Positions 55,330 to 64,000 of a stretch of 64,000 bases of DNA are shown piece after piece. Origin of the DNA: Alphaproteobacteria bacterium HGW-Alphaproteobacteria-14 (GTDB lineage: Bacteria; Pseudomonadota; Alphaproteobacteria; Sphingomonadales; Sphingomonadaceae); assembly GCA_002842925.1 (NCBI GenBank), contig PHEL01000004.1, forward strand, positions 1 through 64,000, given 5' to 3'. Within the stretch, counting starts at the first letter, position 1. Every line of letters begins with the position of its first letter. The position numbers were made by a program, and so were the translations under genes. The notes below the pieces were generated by a model. That model saw only the letters and a list, made by a program, of their open reading frames with translations, did not search any database and was not told where the DNA came from.

Positions 55330-56616
55330 TTAACGCTGATCGAGCGGGATGTAATCGCGCTGGGTCGGCCCGGTGTAAAGTTGACGCGGGCGACCGATTT
55401 TCTGGCCGGGATCGCTAATCATTTCGTTCCATTGCGCCACCCAGCCAACAGTGCGGGCAAGCGCGAACAACGCTGTAAACATCGTTGTCGGGAACCCGAT
55501 CGCCGAAAGGATGATGCCCGAATAGAAATCGACGTTCGGGAACAGCTTCTTTTCTATGAAATAGGGATCATTGAGCGCCAGTTCTTCCAGCCGCAGCGCG
55601 GTTTCGAATAGCGGGTCGGTGACCTTCAACGCATCGAACACTTCACGCACGGTCTTCTGCATCACCGTCGCGCGGGGATCATAATTTTTATACACGCGGT
55701 GGCCAAAGCCCATCAGGCGGAAGGGATCGTTCTTGTCCTTGGCGCGCTCGATATAATGCGGGATCTTGTCGGGCGTGCCGATTTCCTTGAGCATATTGAG
55801 CGCGGCTTCGTTGGCACCGCCATGTGCCGGGCCCCACAGGCAGGCGATGCCAGCCGCGATGCAGGCAAACGGGTTTGCGCCCGATGAACCGGCAAGCCGC
55901 ACGGTCGATGTCGAGGCGTTCTGTTCATGGTCGGCGTGGAGGATGAAAATCCGATCCATCGCGCGTTCCACCGCAGGGATTACCTCGTATTCCTCAGCCG
56001 GCACGCCAAAGGTCATGCGCAGAAAGTTTCCGGTGTAAGACAGCTTGTTATCCGGGTACACGAAAGGCTGACCGACCGAATATTTATACGCCATCGCCGC
56101 GATTGTCGGCATCTTGGCGATCAGCCGGTGCGAACTGATAGTGCGGTGTTCGGGATCGGAAATATCGGTGCTGTCATGGTAGAACGCCGACAGCGCACCA
56201 ACCACGCCGCACATGATTGCCATCGGATGCGCATCGCGGCGGAACCCGCGATAAAACGTCATCAGCTGTTCATGCAGCATGGTGTGGCGGGTGATGGTGT
56301 AGGTGAAATCGTCGAGGGCTTCCTTGCTCGGCAATTCGCCATTGAGCATCAGGTAGCTCACTTCCATGAAACTGGAATCCTCGGCCAGTTGGCCGATCGG
56401 ATAACCGCGGTGCAGCAGCACGCCTTCGTCACCATCGATAAAGGTCAGCGCGCTTTCACAGCTGGCGGTTGAGGTGAAGCCTGGGTCAAAAGTGAATGCG
56501 CCGGTTTGCGCATACAGCTTGCGGATGTCGATCACGTCCGGGCCGGTGCTGCCTTCGAGCACATTATATTCGAGCGATTTTCCGCCCAGCTCGAGTTTCG
56601 CCAGCTTGTCTGCCAC
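55330..56616 (-). CDS. gltA: Citrate synthase
   Basis: A 428-residue type II (hexameric, NADH-sensitive class) citrate synthase that condenses acetyl-CoA and oxaloacetate. Catalytic residues lie in [14 protein letters not shown] and [14 protein letters not shown], and the ending [12 protein letters not shown] is characteristic. The start is GTG 56616 ([12 protein letters not shown]), because AGGAGA lies six bases upstream; the longer ATG reading adds six unlikely residues. Confidence 0.95.
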   Translation of the reverse strand: MADKLAKLELGGKSLEYNVLEGSTGPDVIDIRKLYAQTGAFTFDPGFTSTASCESALTFIDGDEGVLLHRGYPIGQLAEDSSFMEVSYLMLNGELPSKEALDDFTYTITRHTMLHEQLMTFYRGFRRDAHPMAIMCGVVGALSAFYHDSTDISDPEHRTISSHRLIAKMPTIAAMAYKYSVGQPFVYPDNKLSYTGNFLRMTFGVPAEEYEVIPAVERAMDRIFILHADHEQNASTSTVRLAGSSGANPFACIAAGIACLWGPAHGGANEAALNMLKEIGTPDKIPHYIERAKDKNDPFRLMGFGHRVYKNYDPRATVMQKTVREVFDALKVTDPLFETALRLEELALNDPYFIEKKLFPNVDFYSGIILSAIGFPTTMFTALFALARTVGWVAQWNEMISDPGQKIGRPRQLYTGPTQRDYIPLDQR

Positions 56617-56657
56617 GATCAGTCTCCTGTTCAAATTTCTTGCTCTTGCCGTCGCTC

Positions 56658-57992
56658 TTACGCAGCCTGTGCGTCAAGCCGGGCCAGAGCCTCATCACGT
56701 CCCAAAAGGACCAGCACATCGAAAATACCGGGTGAAGTGGTCGTCCCGGTCAGCGCCGCGCGCATTGGCTGCGCCAGCTTGCCAAGGCCCAATTCCTGTT
56801 CCTCAGCCAGCGCGGCGGCCTTTTCGGTGATTTCCAGCGGGCGGGTGGCGAACAGGAAGCCCGCACCTTCAACGAGTTCGCCAAGATTCTTCGCACGCAC
56901 TTTGAGCACTGGCATGGCGCGGGTCAGCAGGGCTTCGTCGGCATTTTCGCCAATCCGTGCAGCCACCAGCGCCGCCAGCCGCGCATCATCGGCCTCGCGC
57001 AGGTAATGACCGTTAAGGTTTTCGAGTTTCTTGAGATCAAATCGCGACGGACTTTTGCCTACCCCGTCAAGATCGAACAGCGCAACCGCTTCATCCCGCG
57101 TGATTTCTTCGCGGTCGCCGTGACCCCAGCCCAGCCGCAGCAGGTAGTTGAACAGCCCTTCTGGCAGGATTCCGAATTCATCACGATAGGCCTCTACGCC
57201 CAATGCCCCGTGGCGCTTTGACAATTTCGCACCGTCCGATCCGTGGATCAGCGGGATATGGGCATAGACCGGATCGGGCCAATTGCCCTCGATCGCGTTC
57301 ATCGCCCGAATGATCGGCAGTTGGCGGAAGGCGTTGTTGAAATGGTCATCGCCGCGGATCACATGGGTCACACCCATGTCATGATCATCGACAGGGGCGG
57401 CAAGCATGTAGGTGGGCGTGCCGTCCGCGCGCAGGATGATGTAATCATCGATTTCGGCATTGTTGACCGCAACGCGGCCTTGCACGCGATCATTAATGGT
57501 GGTTTCGCCTTCGACCGGGGCCTTGATCCGGATCGTAAACGGCGCACCTTCGGGCGCCTCTGCCGGATCGCGGTCGCGCCAGCGCCCGTCGTAGCGCAGC
57601 GGTTTTTTCTGGGCGCGCTGTTCCTCGCGCATGGATTCCAGTTCTTCCGGGGTGGCAAAGCACTTGTAGGCATAACCTGCTTCGAGCAGCTTCCACGCGA
57701 TTTCGGCATGGCGTTCAGCCTGATCAGACTGAAATATCGGCGGCGCATCGTAATCGAGGCCGAGCCATCCCAGCCCTTCGATAATCGCGTCGATTGCGTC
57801 CTGGGTTGACCGCTTGCGATCAGTGTCCTCGATCCGCAGCAGCGTGCGCCCACCGTGATGGCGGGCGTAAAGCCAGTTGAACAGCGCGGTGCGCGCGCCG
57901 CCAATATGCAGGTAGCCGGTGGGCGAAGGTGCGAAACGGGTAACCACCTCAGCTGCGGTGGCTTTGCCGCCAATGCTGCTTTCGCTTGCCAT
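56658..57992 (-). CDS. gltX: Glutamyl-tRNA synthetase
   Basis: A 444-residue class I aminoacyl-tRNA synthetase with the HIGH-type motif [13 protein letters not shown] and the KMSKS-type motif KLSKRHG. Alphaproteobacteria often have two GltX enzymes, one charging tRNA-Gln for the GatCAB amidotransferase; which copy this is cannot be decided here. It lies 42 bases upstream of gltA on the minus strand, with comEC divergent on the other side. Confidence 0.94.
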   Translation of the reverse strand: MASESSIGGKATAAEVVTRFAPSPTGYLHIGGARTALFNWLYARHHGGRTLLRIEDTDRKRSTQDAIDAIIEGLGWLGLDYDAPPIFQSDQAERHAEIAWKLLEAGYAYKCFATPEELESMREEQRAQKKPLRYDGRWRDRDPAEAPEGAPFTIRIKAPVEGETTINDRVQGRVAVNNAEIDDYIILRADGTPTYMLAAPVDDHDMGVTHVIRGDDHFNNAFRQLPIIRAMNAIEGNWPDPVYAHIPLIHGSDGAKLSKRHGALGVEAYRDEFGILPEGLFNYLLRLGWGHGDREEITRDEAVALFDLDGVGKSPSRFDLKKLENLNGHYLREADDARLAALVAARIGENADEALLTRAMPVLKVRAKNLGELVEGAGFLFATRPLEITEKAAALAEEQELGLGKLAQPMRAALTGTTTSPGIFDVLVLLGRDEALARLDAQAA

Positions 57993-58055
57993 GAGCTATC
58001 AATTCCTGTTCACTTTGAGCGGTTTGGCGATAGGGGCCGGTCAGAGGACAAGCCG

Positions 58056-60344
58056 ATGCGCGATGTGCCGATCATTCCTATGGGAGACGATCCAGGCGGC
58101 AGCAATGCCGCTGGCGGAGCAATGCCGCGCCCTTGGCAAACCACAGGACGAATGTCCAGCGTCTGGGGCCGGCACAGCGGAGCGATTGGATCGCGTCTGG
58201 CCGATGCCGTCGAGGCGTTTCTTGCCCGCGCCGGGTTTGACCGCGCGCCGTGGCTGGCGGTTATTTTCGCAGGAGGGATCGGCACGTGGTTCGCGCTCCC
58301 CGAAATGTGGCAATGGTGTGTGGCCATCGCCATAGGAGCCGCAGCAGCGTTGGCGGCGTTTGCACTATGGCCGCTGGGCAGCGCCGCTGACGAGCATCGT
58401 GCACACCTACGGCTTGCGGTTGTAACTGGTGGTTTGGTGTTCGCCTTCGGGGTCACAGTAATCTGGGCGCGATCGGAAATGGTCGGCGCCGAACCAATTG
58501 CCCGGCCTGTGGTGGAGCGATTGCATGGCCATGTGCTCAAACGCGAGGACCAACCTGCCGATGGACGATTGCGATTGACGCTGGCGGTGCGCGATTTCGA
58601 ATCGGACGCTGCGCGCAAGGTCAGGATCAATGTACCGCTTGTCGTTTTTGGTGACGGCGGTGTGCCGTCCGGTCTGGCCGAAGGCGCCGTTGTGCGGCTG
58701 CGTGCGCGATTGATGCCGCCTGCCAGCCCGATGCTCCCCGGTAGCTATGATTTTGCCCGCGCGGCGTGGTTCAAGGGGTTGTCGGCGACGGGGACGATGG
58801 TCGGCCCGCTCGAAATCATTAGCCCAGCGCCAGAAGTAGGCGGGATTGCCAGTGTTCAACGCTGGCTTGCTGCACACGTCCGCGCGCGGGTGGATGGATC
58901 GGCGGGCGCGATTGCGGCGGCCTTTGCCAGCGGCGACCGTGGCAGCATCACCGAGGCCGACGAGGCAGCGATGCGCGATTCGGGACTTACCCACTTGCTG
59001 TCGATCAGCGGATTGCACGTGAGCGCGGTGATTGCAGCGGCGTATTTCGCGGCACTGCGGTTGTTGGCGCTATGGCCTGCACTGGTGCTCAGGGTGCGAC
59101 TACCGGTGGTGGCTGCGGCGGCGGGTGCGATTGCCGGGGTCGGATATACGCTGCTTACAGGGGCAGAGGTGCCGACGGTGCGCAGCTGCGTGGCGGCACT
59201 GCTGGTGCTGGGCGCGCTGGCGTTGGGGCGCGAGGCATTGTCGCTCAGGATGGTGGCGGTGGCAGGCGGGTTTGTGCTGCTGCTGTGGCCGGAAAGCGCC
59301 ATCGGGCCGAGCTTTCAGATGAGCTTTTCCGCGGTGATCGCGATCATAGCGCTTTCCACCAGTGGGCCGGCGCGGGCGTTCCTGGCCACACGCGAGGAGC
59401 CCTGGCTGGCGCGGATCGGGCGGCGGGTGGTGATGTTGTTTGCGACCGGGGTGGTCATCGAACTGGCGCTGATGCCGATCGTGCTGTTTCACTTCCATCG
59501 CGCAGGTTTTTATGGCGCGGTGGCGAACATTTTCGCTATCCCGCTGGTAACATTCATCTCGATGCCCCTGATCGCGATCGGGTTGTTGCTCGATCTGGTG
59601 GGGTTGGGCGCGCCATGCTGGTGGTTGGTGCAACACTCGCTCGATCTGTTGCTCTGGATCGCCCATTTCACTGCCGATCAACCGGGAGCGGTCAAGCTGA
59701 TGCCGCAGCTTGGCGGAGTGACGACGGGCCTGTTTGTGATCGGTGGCCTATGGCTGGCACTGTGGACGGGACGGGCGCGGCTTTTGGGATTTGGGCCGGT
59801 GGCGGCGGCGAGCATGCTTGCTGCGGCCAGTCCGATACCCGATTTGCTGGTGGCGGGCGATGGGCAGCAGGTTGGTATTACCATGACCAACCCCGACGGG
59901 GAGCACCGCTTGCTGTCCTTGCGCGATAGCCGTTCGTCTTTCGCTCGCGATAATCTGATGCAGCTTTCCGGCGTGAAGGCTGAGCCTGTGCCGCTGGCCG
60001 AGTGGCGGCAGGCGCGCTGTTCCTCGGCGTTCTGCACGGTGACGATCAACAGGGGTGGACGAGACTGGGTTATCCTGCTGGGGCGGGGGCGGACGCAGGT
60101 GGAGGAGCGCGCCTTGGCGGCCGCCTGCGCCGAGGTCGATATCGTCATTGCCGAACGGTTCTTGCCACGATCCTGTCGCCCGCGCTGGCTCAAGGCGGAT
60201 CGTCGGATGCTGGAGCGCAGCGGTGGGCTTTCGATCTACCTTGCCGAAGAACGCATCATCAGTGTGGGCGAAGGCCAGGGGCAGCACGGTTGGTGGAAAG
60301 GGGCGACGGATCGGCGTCGCAAGGAAGGGCCAAGCCGACCCTAA
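58056..60344 (+). CDS. comEC: ComEC/Rec2-family DNA-uptake channel protein
   Basis: A 762-residue membrane protein that transports single-stranded DNA during transformation. It has a DUF4131 N-terminal region and the Competence domain with HLLSISGLHVSAVIAAAYFA and GAEVPTVRSCVAALLVLGAL, plus several membrane helices. The C-terminal part is short and lacks the HxHxDH of the metallo-beta-lactamase domain found in ComEC of Gram-positives. ATG 58056 follows AGAGGAC; upstream codons would run into gltX on the other strand. Other competence genes are not in the window. Confidence 0.85.
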   Translation: MRDVPIIPMGDDPGGSNAAGGAMPRPWQTTGRMSSVWGRHSGAIGSRLADAVEAFLARAGFDRAPWLAVIFAGGIGTWFALPEMWQWCVAIAIGAAAALAAFALWPLGSAADEHRAHLRLAVVTGGLVFAFGVTVIWARSEMVGAEPIARPVVERLHGHVLKREDQPADGRLRLTLAVRDFESDAARKVRINVPLVVFGDGGVPSGLAEGAVVRLRARLMPPASPMLPGSYDFARAAWFKGLSATGTMVGPLEIISPAPEVGGIASVQRWLAAHVRARVDGSAGAIAAAFASGDRGSITEADEAAMRDSGLTHLLSISGLHVSAVIAAAYFAALRLLALWPALVLRVRLPVVAAAAGAIAGVGYTLLTGAEVPTVRSCVAALLVLGALALGREALSLRMVAVAGGFVLLLWPESAIGPSFQMSFSAVIAIIALSTSGPARAFLATREEPWLARIGRRVVMLFATGVVIELALMPIVLFHFHRAGFYGAVANIFAIPLVTFISMPLIAIGLLLDLVGLGAPCWWLVQHSLDLLLWIAHFTADQPGAVKLMPQLGGVTTGLFVIGGLWLALWTGRARLLGFGPVAAASMLAAASPIPDLLVAGDGQQVGITMTNPDGEHRLLSLRDSRSSFARDNLMQLSGVKAEPVPLAEWRQARCSSAFCTVTINRGGRDWVILLGRGRTQVEERALAAACAEVDIVIAERFLPRSCRPRWLKADRRMLERSGGLSIYLAEERIISVGEGQGQHGWWKGATDRRRKEGPSRP

Positions 60345-60346
60345 GC

Positions 60347-60390
60347 CAGCCCAAGGAGGGGTCTAGAGCGGTCTAAATCACCCCTGGCTG
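60347..60390. terminator. Candidate stem-loop between comEC and lexA
   Basis: AGGGGT (60357-60362) pairs with ACCCCT (60380-60385), extended by CAGCC (60347-60351) with GGCTG (60386-60390) across a five-base bulge. It lies between convergent genes. There is no T-run, so intrinsic termination is unproven. Confidence 0.35.
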
Positions 60391-60464
60391 CCCCAAAGCG
60401 TGAAACATTATGTGTTTAACTTTTCCAGTCAGCGCGGCTCACGAATCCCGCACCGCTTTACCAA

Positions 60465-61148
60465 TCAGTGATAGCGCCGCAGCAGACCCGCGAGCTTGCC
60501 CTGCACCTCAACCTCGTCCGCATGGTAGAACTGCGGATCATAGGCCGCGTTGGCCGGATCGAGCCGCACCTTGCCACCTTCCTTGCGCAGATATTTGAGC
60601 GTCGCTTCTTCGCCGCGCACCAGCGCCACCACGATTTCGCCATCGCGCGCGGTGTTGGTGCGCCGCACCAGCGCAAAGTCGCCATCGAAAATCCCGGCTT
60701 CGACCATCGAATCGCCCGATACTTCGAGCGCGTAATGTTCACCCGGGCCGAGCAGTGCGGCGGGCACGGGCAGGGTGCTGTGGCCTTCGAATGCTTCGAT
60801 CGGCGCCCCGGCCGCAATCCGCCCGTGGAGTGGCAGTTGAATCACGTCATTTGCCGCCTCGGGCGCGGCGCGACCTGCCGCCGCCGGAGCCAGCGACACC
60901 ACGTTGCCCCCGAGCGCGCGCGCCGGAGTGGCATCTTCGGGCTGACGGATCACTTCGAGCGCGCGCGCGCGGTTGGGGAGGCGGCGCAGGAACCCGCGTT
61001 CTTCGAGAGCGGAAATCAAACGGTGCACGCCCGACTTGCTTTTCAAGTCTAGCGCTTCCTTCATTTCCTCGAAACTCGGTGAGATCCCGGTTTCCTCCAG
61101 CCGTTGCTGGATAAAGCGGATCAGTTCGTGCTGTTTGGCGGTCAGCAT
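60465..61148 (-). CDS. lexA: LexA repressor
   Basis: A 227-residue SOS repressor-protease. The winged-helix DNA-binding domain is residues 1-65 ([34 protein letters not shown] is the recognition helix region). The autocleavage Ala-Gly lies in HGRIAAGAP, the nucleophile Ser in [10 protein letters not shown] and the general-base Lys in EATLKYL. It cleaves itself when RecA is active. Its promoter carries a matching box. The leader has a hairpin at 61179-61195 and GGGAG before the ATG. It is not fused to neighbouring genes. Confidence 0.95.
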   Translation of the reverse strand: MLTAKQHELIRFIQQRLEETGISPSFEEMKEALDLKSKSGVHRLISALEERGFLRRLPNRARALEVIRQPEDATPARALGGNVVSLAPAAAGRAAPEAANDVIQLPLHGRIAAGAPIEAFEGHSTLPVPAALLGPGEHYALEVSGDSMVEAGIFDGDFALVRRTNTARDGEIVVALVRGEEATLKYLRKEGGKVRLDPANAAYDPQFYHADEVEVQGKLAGLLRRYH

Positions 61149-61178
61149 TGATCAAAACTCCCTTGGTCGCATTCTCGC

Positions 61179-61195
61179 CCCGCCGTTGCGGCGGG
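61179..61195 (-). promoter_or_regulatory. Stem-loop in the lexA 5' leader
   Basis: A perfect 7-base stem (CCCGCCG / CGGCGGG) with a three-base loop, 31-47 bases before the lexA ATG. No T-run follows, so it is more likely an mRNA structure than a terminator. Confidence 0.5.
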
Positions 61196-61269
61196 TCATG
61201 CCCATCCCATGTGTGCGCCAAGAGACACCAATTGGTGCGTTGACTGCACGTCCCGCCCATCAATAAGGT

Positions 61270-61284
61270 GAACGAATAAGGAAC
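61270..61284 (-). promoter_or_regulatory. LexA box (GAAC-N7-GAAC)
   Basis: GAAC-GAATAAG-GAAC on the plus strand, i.e. GTTC-N7-GTTC on the lexA strand, the consensus of the alphaproteobacterial SOS operator. It starts at the last base of the predicted -10 box, so bound LexA would block its own promoter. Confidence 0.93.
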
Positions 61285-61312
61285 AATTAGGCAACCATAA
61301 GAACAGAGTCAA
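61284..61312 (-). promoter_or_regulatory. Sigma-70-type promoter of lexA
   Basis: -35 TTGACT (61307-61312) and -10 TAATTG (61284-61289) on the minus strand, separated by 17 bases. The -10 touches the LexA box. The predicted leader is about 130 bases. Confidence 0.6.
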
Positions 61313-61365
61313 GCGCGTCGAACGCCAGATCCGTGCAATTCAGCCATTTTGGAGGTGATGCGCAA

Positions 61366-61839
61366 TCAGACCGCGGCCTTCCATTCGCCCGATTTGCCGC
61401 CGGTCTTTTCGATCAGGTGCACTTCACCGATTACCATGCCTTTATCAATCGCCTTGGCCATGTCGTAGATCGTCAGCAGCGCGATGCTGACAGCAACCAT
61501 CGCTTCCATCTCCACGCCCGTGCGTCCGGTGAGCGCGGCGGTAGCGGTGGCGCAAATGGCGTCTGCTTCGTAGTGGAAATCAACCGTCACCGCCTCCAGA
61601 CCGAGCGGGTGGCACAGCGGGATCAGATCGCCGGTGCGTTTGGCCGCCATGATCCCGGCGATGCGCGCGGCGGACAGCACATCGCCTTTCGGCGCGTTGC
61701 CCGCGCGGATTGCGGCGAGCGCGTTTGCCGACATGGTAATGCGCCCTGATGCGACGGCGCGGCGACGCGTTTCCGCCTTGCCGCCAACATCGACCATCCG
61801 CGCCGCGCCGTGTTCGTCGATATGGGTGAGGCCGTTCAT
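61366..61839 (-). CDS. moaC: Cyclic pyranopterin monophosphate synthase (MoaC)
   Basis: A 157-residue enzyme converting the GTP-derived cyclic intermediate into cyclic pyranopterin monophosphate in molybdenum cofactor synthesis. Family features include [34 protein letters not shown] and [20 protein letters not shown]. The ATG overlaps the trpC stop. moeA, which often follows moaC in related genomes, is absent from the 217 bases before lexA. Confidence 0.93.
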   Translation of the reverse strand: MNGLTHIDEHGAARMVDVGGKAETRRRAVASGRITMSANALAAIRAGNAPKGDVLSAARIAGIMAAKRTGDLIPLCHPLGLEAVTVDFHYEADAICATATAALTGRTGVEMEAMVAVSIALLTIYDMAKAIDKGMVIGEVHLIEKTGGKSGEWKAAV

Positions 61840-62636
61840 GCGGGCGATTGTGCGCCGATCAGCGCGGCAGTGGCAAGCGCAATATCATCAGCCCGCATAA
61901 GGCTTTCGCCCACCAGAAACGTGCGCACGCCGCAGCGTTCGAGCCGCTGGAGATCGGCACGGGTGTTGATCCCGCTTTCACCCACCAGCAACGTGCCTTC
62001 AGGCGCTAACGGGGCGAGGCGTTCGGTTGTCGCAAGGCTGGTGGTGAAGGTTTTGAGGTCACGGTTATTGACCCCGATCAGGCGCGATTTCAGCACGCGC
62101 ACGGCGCGTTCCATCTCGGCCTCGTCATGCACTTCAACCAGCACGTCCATGCCGTTATCGGCGGCGGCTGCCTCGATTTCGGCCATCGTGATGTCATCAA
62201 GCGCGGCGACGATGATCAGGATCGCATCGGCGCCAATCGCGCGCGCCTCAAGGCATTGCCACGGATCGACCATGAAATCCTTGCGCAGCACCGGCAGCGT
62301 GCAGGCGGCGCGGGCCTGCATCAGGTAATCCTCGTGCCCCTGAAAATAGGGCGCATCGGTCAGCACCGAAAGGCAGGTCGCACCGCCTGCCTGATAAGCA
62401 GCGGCGTGGTCGGCAGGGCGGAAATCAGCGCGGATCAGGCCTTTGGAGGGGCTGGCTTTCTTGATTTCCGCAATCAGTGCGAAACCGGTTTCGGCGCGGG
62501 CGCGCAGTGCGGCTTCGAACCCGCGCGGCGCAGTCTGGATGCGGGCGGCGGCGGTGAGCTGCGCCTCGCTGATCGCCAGCTTGCGTGCAGCGACCACTTC
62601 GCGTTTGGCGGCGCAGATTTCTTCGAGCTTGTTCAT
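61836..62636 (-). CDS. trpC: Indole-3-glycerol phosphate synthase
   Basis: A 266-residue TIM-barrel enzyme that closes the indole ring in tryptophan synthesis. [16 protein letters not shown] is the N-terminal catalytic loop, [12 protein letters not shown] and [11 protein letters not shown] follow, and LLVGESGI ends the barrel. Monofunctional, not fused to TrpF. ATG 62636 is chosen over upstream M codons, which would overlap trpD. Confidence 0.95.
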   Translation of the reverse strand: MNKLEEICAAKREVVAARKLAISEAQLTAAARIQTAPRGFEAALRARAETGFALIAEIKKASPSKGLIRADFRPADHAAAYQAGGATCLSVLTDAPYFQGHEDYLMQARAACTLPVLRKDFMVDPWQCLEARAIGADAILIIVAALDDITMAEIEAAAADNGMDVLVEVHDEAEMERAVRVLKSRLIGVNNRDLKTFTTSLATTERLAPLAPEGTLLVGESGINTRADLQRLERCGVRTFLVGESLMRADDIALATAALIGAQSPA

Positions 62637-62640
62637 CGCC

Positions 62641-63633
62641 TCACTTCGCCAGTTCAATCCATTGTGCGAGCAGCGCCTTGGCCCGACCCGAATCCAGCGC
62701 CTCGGCAGCCATCGTGGCACGTCCCTGCCAGCTTTCACCGCGTTGCGCGACTTGCAAGGCGCCTGCGGCGTTGAACAGCACTGCATCGCGATAGGGGCCA
62801 GGGGCGCCCATCAGCAGCGCCTGCAATGCGGCGGCGTTGTGGCGCGCATCATCGCCGCGAATTGCCTCGATGGGCGCGTGGGGGAGGCCTGCCGCGCTTG
62901 CGTCAACCCGCTCCATCGTGAAGGCGTTGCCGGTCACCACCGCGACCTCGTTCCCGCCCGCAAGGCTGAGTTCGTCGAGCCCCTCATCGCCCGACACGAT
63001 CAGCGATTGCCCGGTGCCAAGTCGTGCCAATGCTCCGGCATAAATCGGGACATAGGCGGGCCGTGCGATCCCGATCAGCTGGCTTTTGACCTTGGCCGGG
63101 TTCGACAGCGGGCCCATCAGGTTGAATATCGTGCGCTGGCCGATTTTCTGCCGGATGGGCTGGATCCGCGCCATCGCCGGGTGGTGGTTCTTTGCGAACA
63201 GAAAGCAGATGCCGATCGCGGCGAGGGTTTTTTGCGCCGAGCGTCCGGCGGCGTCCATGTCGAGGCCGAGCGCTTCCAATGTGTCCGCCGCGCCAGCCTT
63301 TGACGATGCCGCGCGGTTGCCGTGCTTGGCGACCGGCACCCCGCAGGCGGCCACCACCAGGCTGACGGCGGTTGATACGTTCAGGGTGTGGTGCCCATCG
63401 CCACCGGTGCCGCACACGTCGATGGCGTTATCAGGCGCGGCAATCGGGATCAGCCTTGCCCGCAGAGCCCGCGCGGCTCCGGCGATTTCGTCTGCCGTCT
63501 CACCGCGCGCTGACAGAGCGATAAGGAATGCCTCGATCTCGGCTTCGGACGGAGCGCCATCGAGCAGGGTGCCGAACGCGGACTCGGCCTCGGCCTCGCT
63601 CAGCGGCGCGGCAACATCGGGCAGCACGCTCAT
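62641..63633 (-). CDS. trpD: Anthranilate phosphoribosyltransferase
   Basis: A 330-residue enzyme transferring phosphoribose from PRPP to anthranilate. The PRPP loop is [18 protein letters not shown] and [15 protein letters not shown] is the anthranilate site. The start at 63633 overlaps the trpG stop (ATGA), and the stop lies four bases before trpC. Confidence 0.95.
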   Translation of the reverse strand: MSVLPDVAAPLSEAEAESAFGTLLDGAPSEAEIEAFLIALSARGETADEIAGAARALRARLIPIAAPDNAIDVCGTGGDGHHTLNVSTAVSLVVAACGVPVAKHGNRAASSKAGAADTLEALGLDMDAAGRSAQKTLAAIGICFLFAKNHHPAMARIQPIRQKIGQRTIFNLMGPLSNPAKVKSQLIGIARPAYVPIYAGALARLGTGQSLIVSGDEGLDELSLAGGNEVAVVTGNAFTMERVDASAAGLPHAPIEAIRGDDARHNAAALQALLMGAPGPYRDAVLFNAAGALQVAQRGESWQGRATMAAEALDSGRAKALLAQWIELAK

Positions 63634-64000
63634 GCGCGCAGCCTTTCGGGCATTTGCGGGGTCAGACCGCACAGCGCCGCGAAATTGGCGAGCAGCGCGT
63701 GGCCGTGCTGCGTCGCGATGCTTTCGGGGTGGAACTGCACCGAATGGATCGGCAGTTCTGCATGGCGAAACCCCATCACCGAGGGGTGATCGGCGCCCGG
63801 CGTATCGGCATGGGCATTGGCGATCAGCGCGGGCGGAACATCGACCACCTCAAGGCTGTGATAGCGCGTGGCGATGAAGGGCGAGGGCAGGCCCGCGAAC
63901 AGCCCGCTGCCGTCATGCGTCACCGGTGAGGTCTTGCCATGCATCAACCCGCCGCGCTGCACCCGCCCGCCGAAATGCTGGCCAATCGCCTGATGGCCCA
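63630..64000 (-). CDS. trpG: Anthranilate synthase glutamine amidotransferase component, 5' part beyond window
   Basis: The C-terminal 122 residues of a TrpG-type glutaminase. The visible part opens with GHQAIGQHFGGRV, the stretch just after the catalytic cysteine, then LMHGKTS, SLEVVDVP and the catalytic His and Glu in SVQFHPESI. The nucleophile itself lies outside the window. It supplies ammonia to TrpE, which must also lie outside. It is the first visible gene of the trpGDC-moaC operon. Confidence 0.93.
   Translation of the reverse strand, partial: GHQAIGQHFGGRVQRGGLMHGKTSPVTHDGSGLFAGLPSPFIATRYHSLEVVDVPPALIANAHADTPGADHPSVMGFRHAELPIHSVQFHPESIATQHGHALLANFAALCGLTPQMPERLRA

Noticed and set aside
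1-64000. Prophage, insertion sequence, integron or defence island
   Set aside because: No integrase, transposase, restriction, toxin-antitoxin or phage structural gene is recognisable, and no tRNA-linked attachment site was seen.

Overview
The window is GC-rich, densely coded chromosomal DNA of an alphaproteobacterium, most likely a sphingomonad of the Erythrobacteraceae type. The reasons are the gene order nuoA-N / birA / coaX / RNase J / DUF1467, an RNase E/G with an acidic insert in its S1 domain, an alphaproteobacterial GAAC-N7-GAAC LexA box, an XrtA/PEP-CTERM exopolysaccharide locus and the general look of the proteins. This placement is inferred from recognised families, not from a database search. 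I found no tRNA, rRNA, CRISPR array, transposase or prophage gene.

Layout. (1) 1-10979: a co-oriented XrtA exopolysaccharide locus. It holds a chain-length determinant (cut by the window edge and apparently broken), a BY-type tyrosine kinase, an outer-membrane beta-barrel, an AAA ATPase, a polysaccharide deacetylase, a FemAB-like protein, a glycosyltransferase, exosortase A and an asparagine-synthase-like amidotransferase. The genes touch or overlap, as in one operon. No protein with a PEP-CTERM tail is encoded here. (2) 10980-17172: a telomere-like hexamer repeat, then zapE, a thioesterase and sdhB on the minus strand, a methyltransferase, and RNase E/G. (3) 17173-28001: a structured 450-base divergent gap, amidase, PBP1A, prfB, a lipoprotein methyltransferase, a nitronate-monooxygenase-like enzyme with a small partner, a 2-hydroxyacid dehydrogenase, an SH3 protein and a thiolase. 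(4) 28002-48862: an aldehyde dehydrogenase, the complete 14-gene complex I operon, then birA, coaX, RNase J and a DUF1467 protein. Four extra small genes and two palindromic repeat elements sit inside the nuo operon. (5) 48859-55304: a poorly characterised block with a two-TM coiled-coil protein resembling the TipN polarity factor in architecture, an Hpt-like protein without the phospho-histidine, a nucleotidyltransferase-like membrane protein, a helical protein, and a histidine-kinase-like protein whose H-box lacks histidine but whose ATPase domain looks intact. (6) 55330-64000: gltA, gltX, comEC, lexA with a readable SOS promoter, and moaC-trpC-trpD-trpG, with trpG cut by the window end.

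The two regions most worth attention are the block at 48859-55304, a candidate degenerate phosphorelay or polarity module, and the XrtA locus, where two genes look reduced: the chain-length determinant has lost a segment and shifted frame, and the exosortase lacks the EpsI domain often fused to it. Start codons were re-chosen from Shine-Dalgarno spacing, overlaps and family N-termini where the longest ORF looked wrong.
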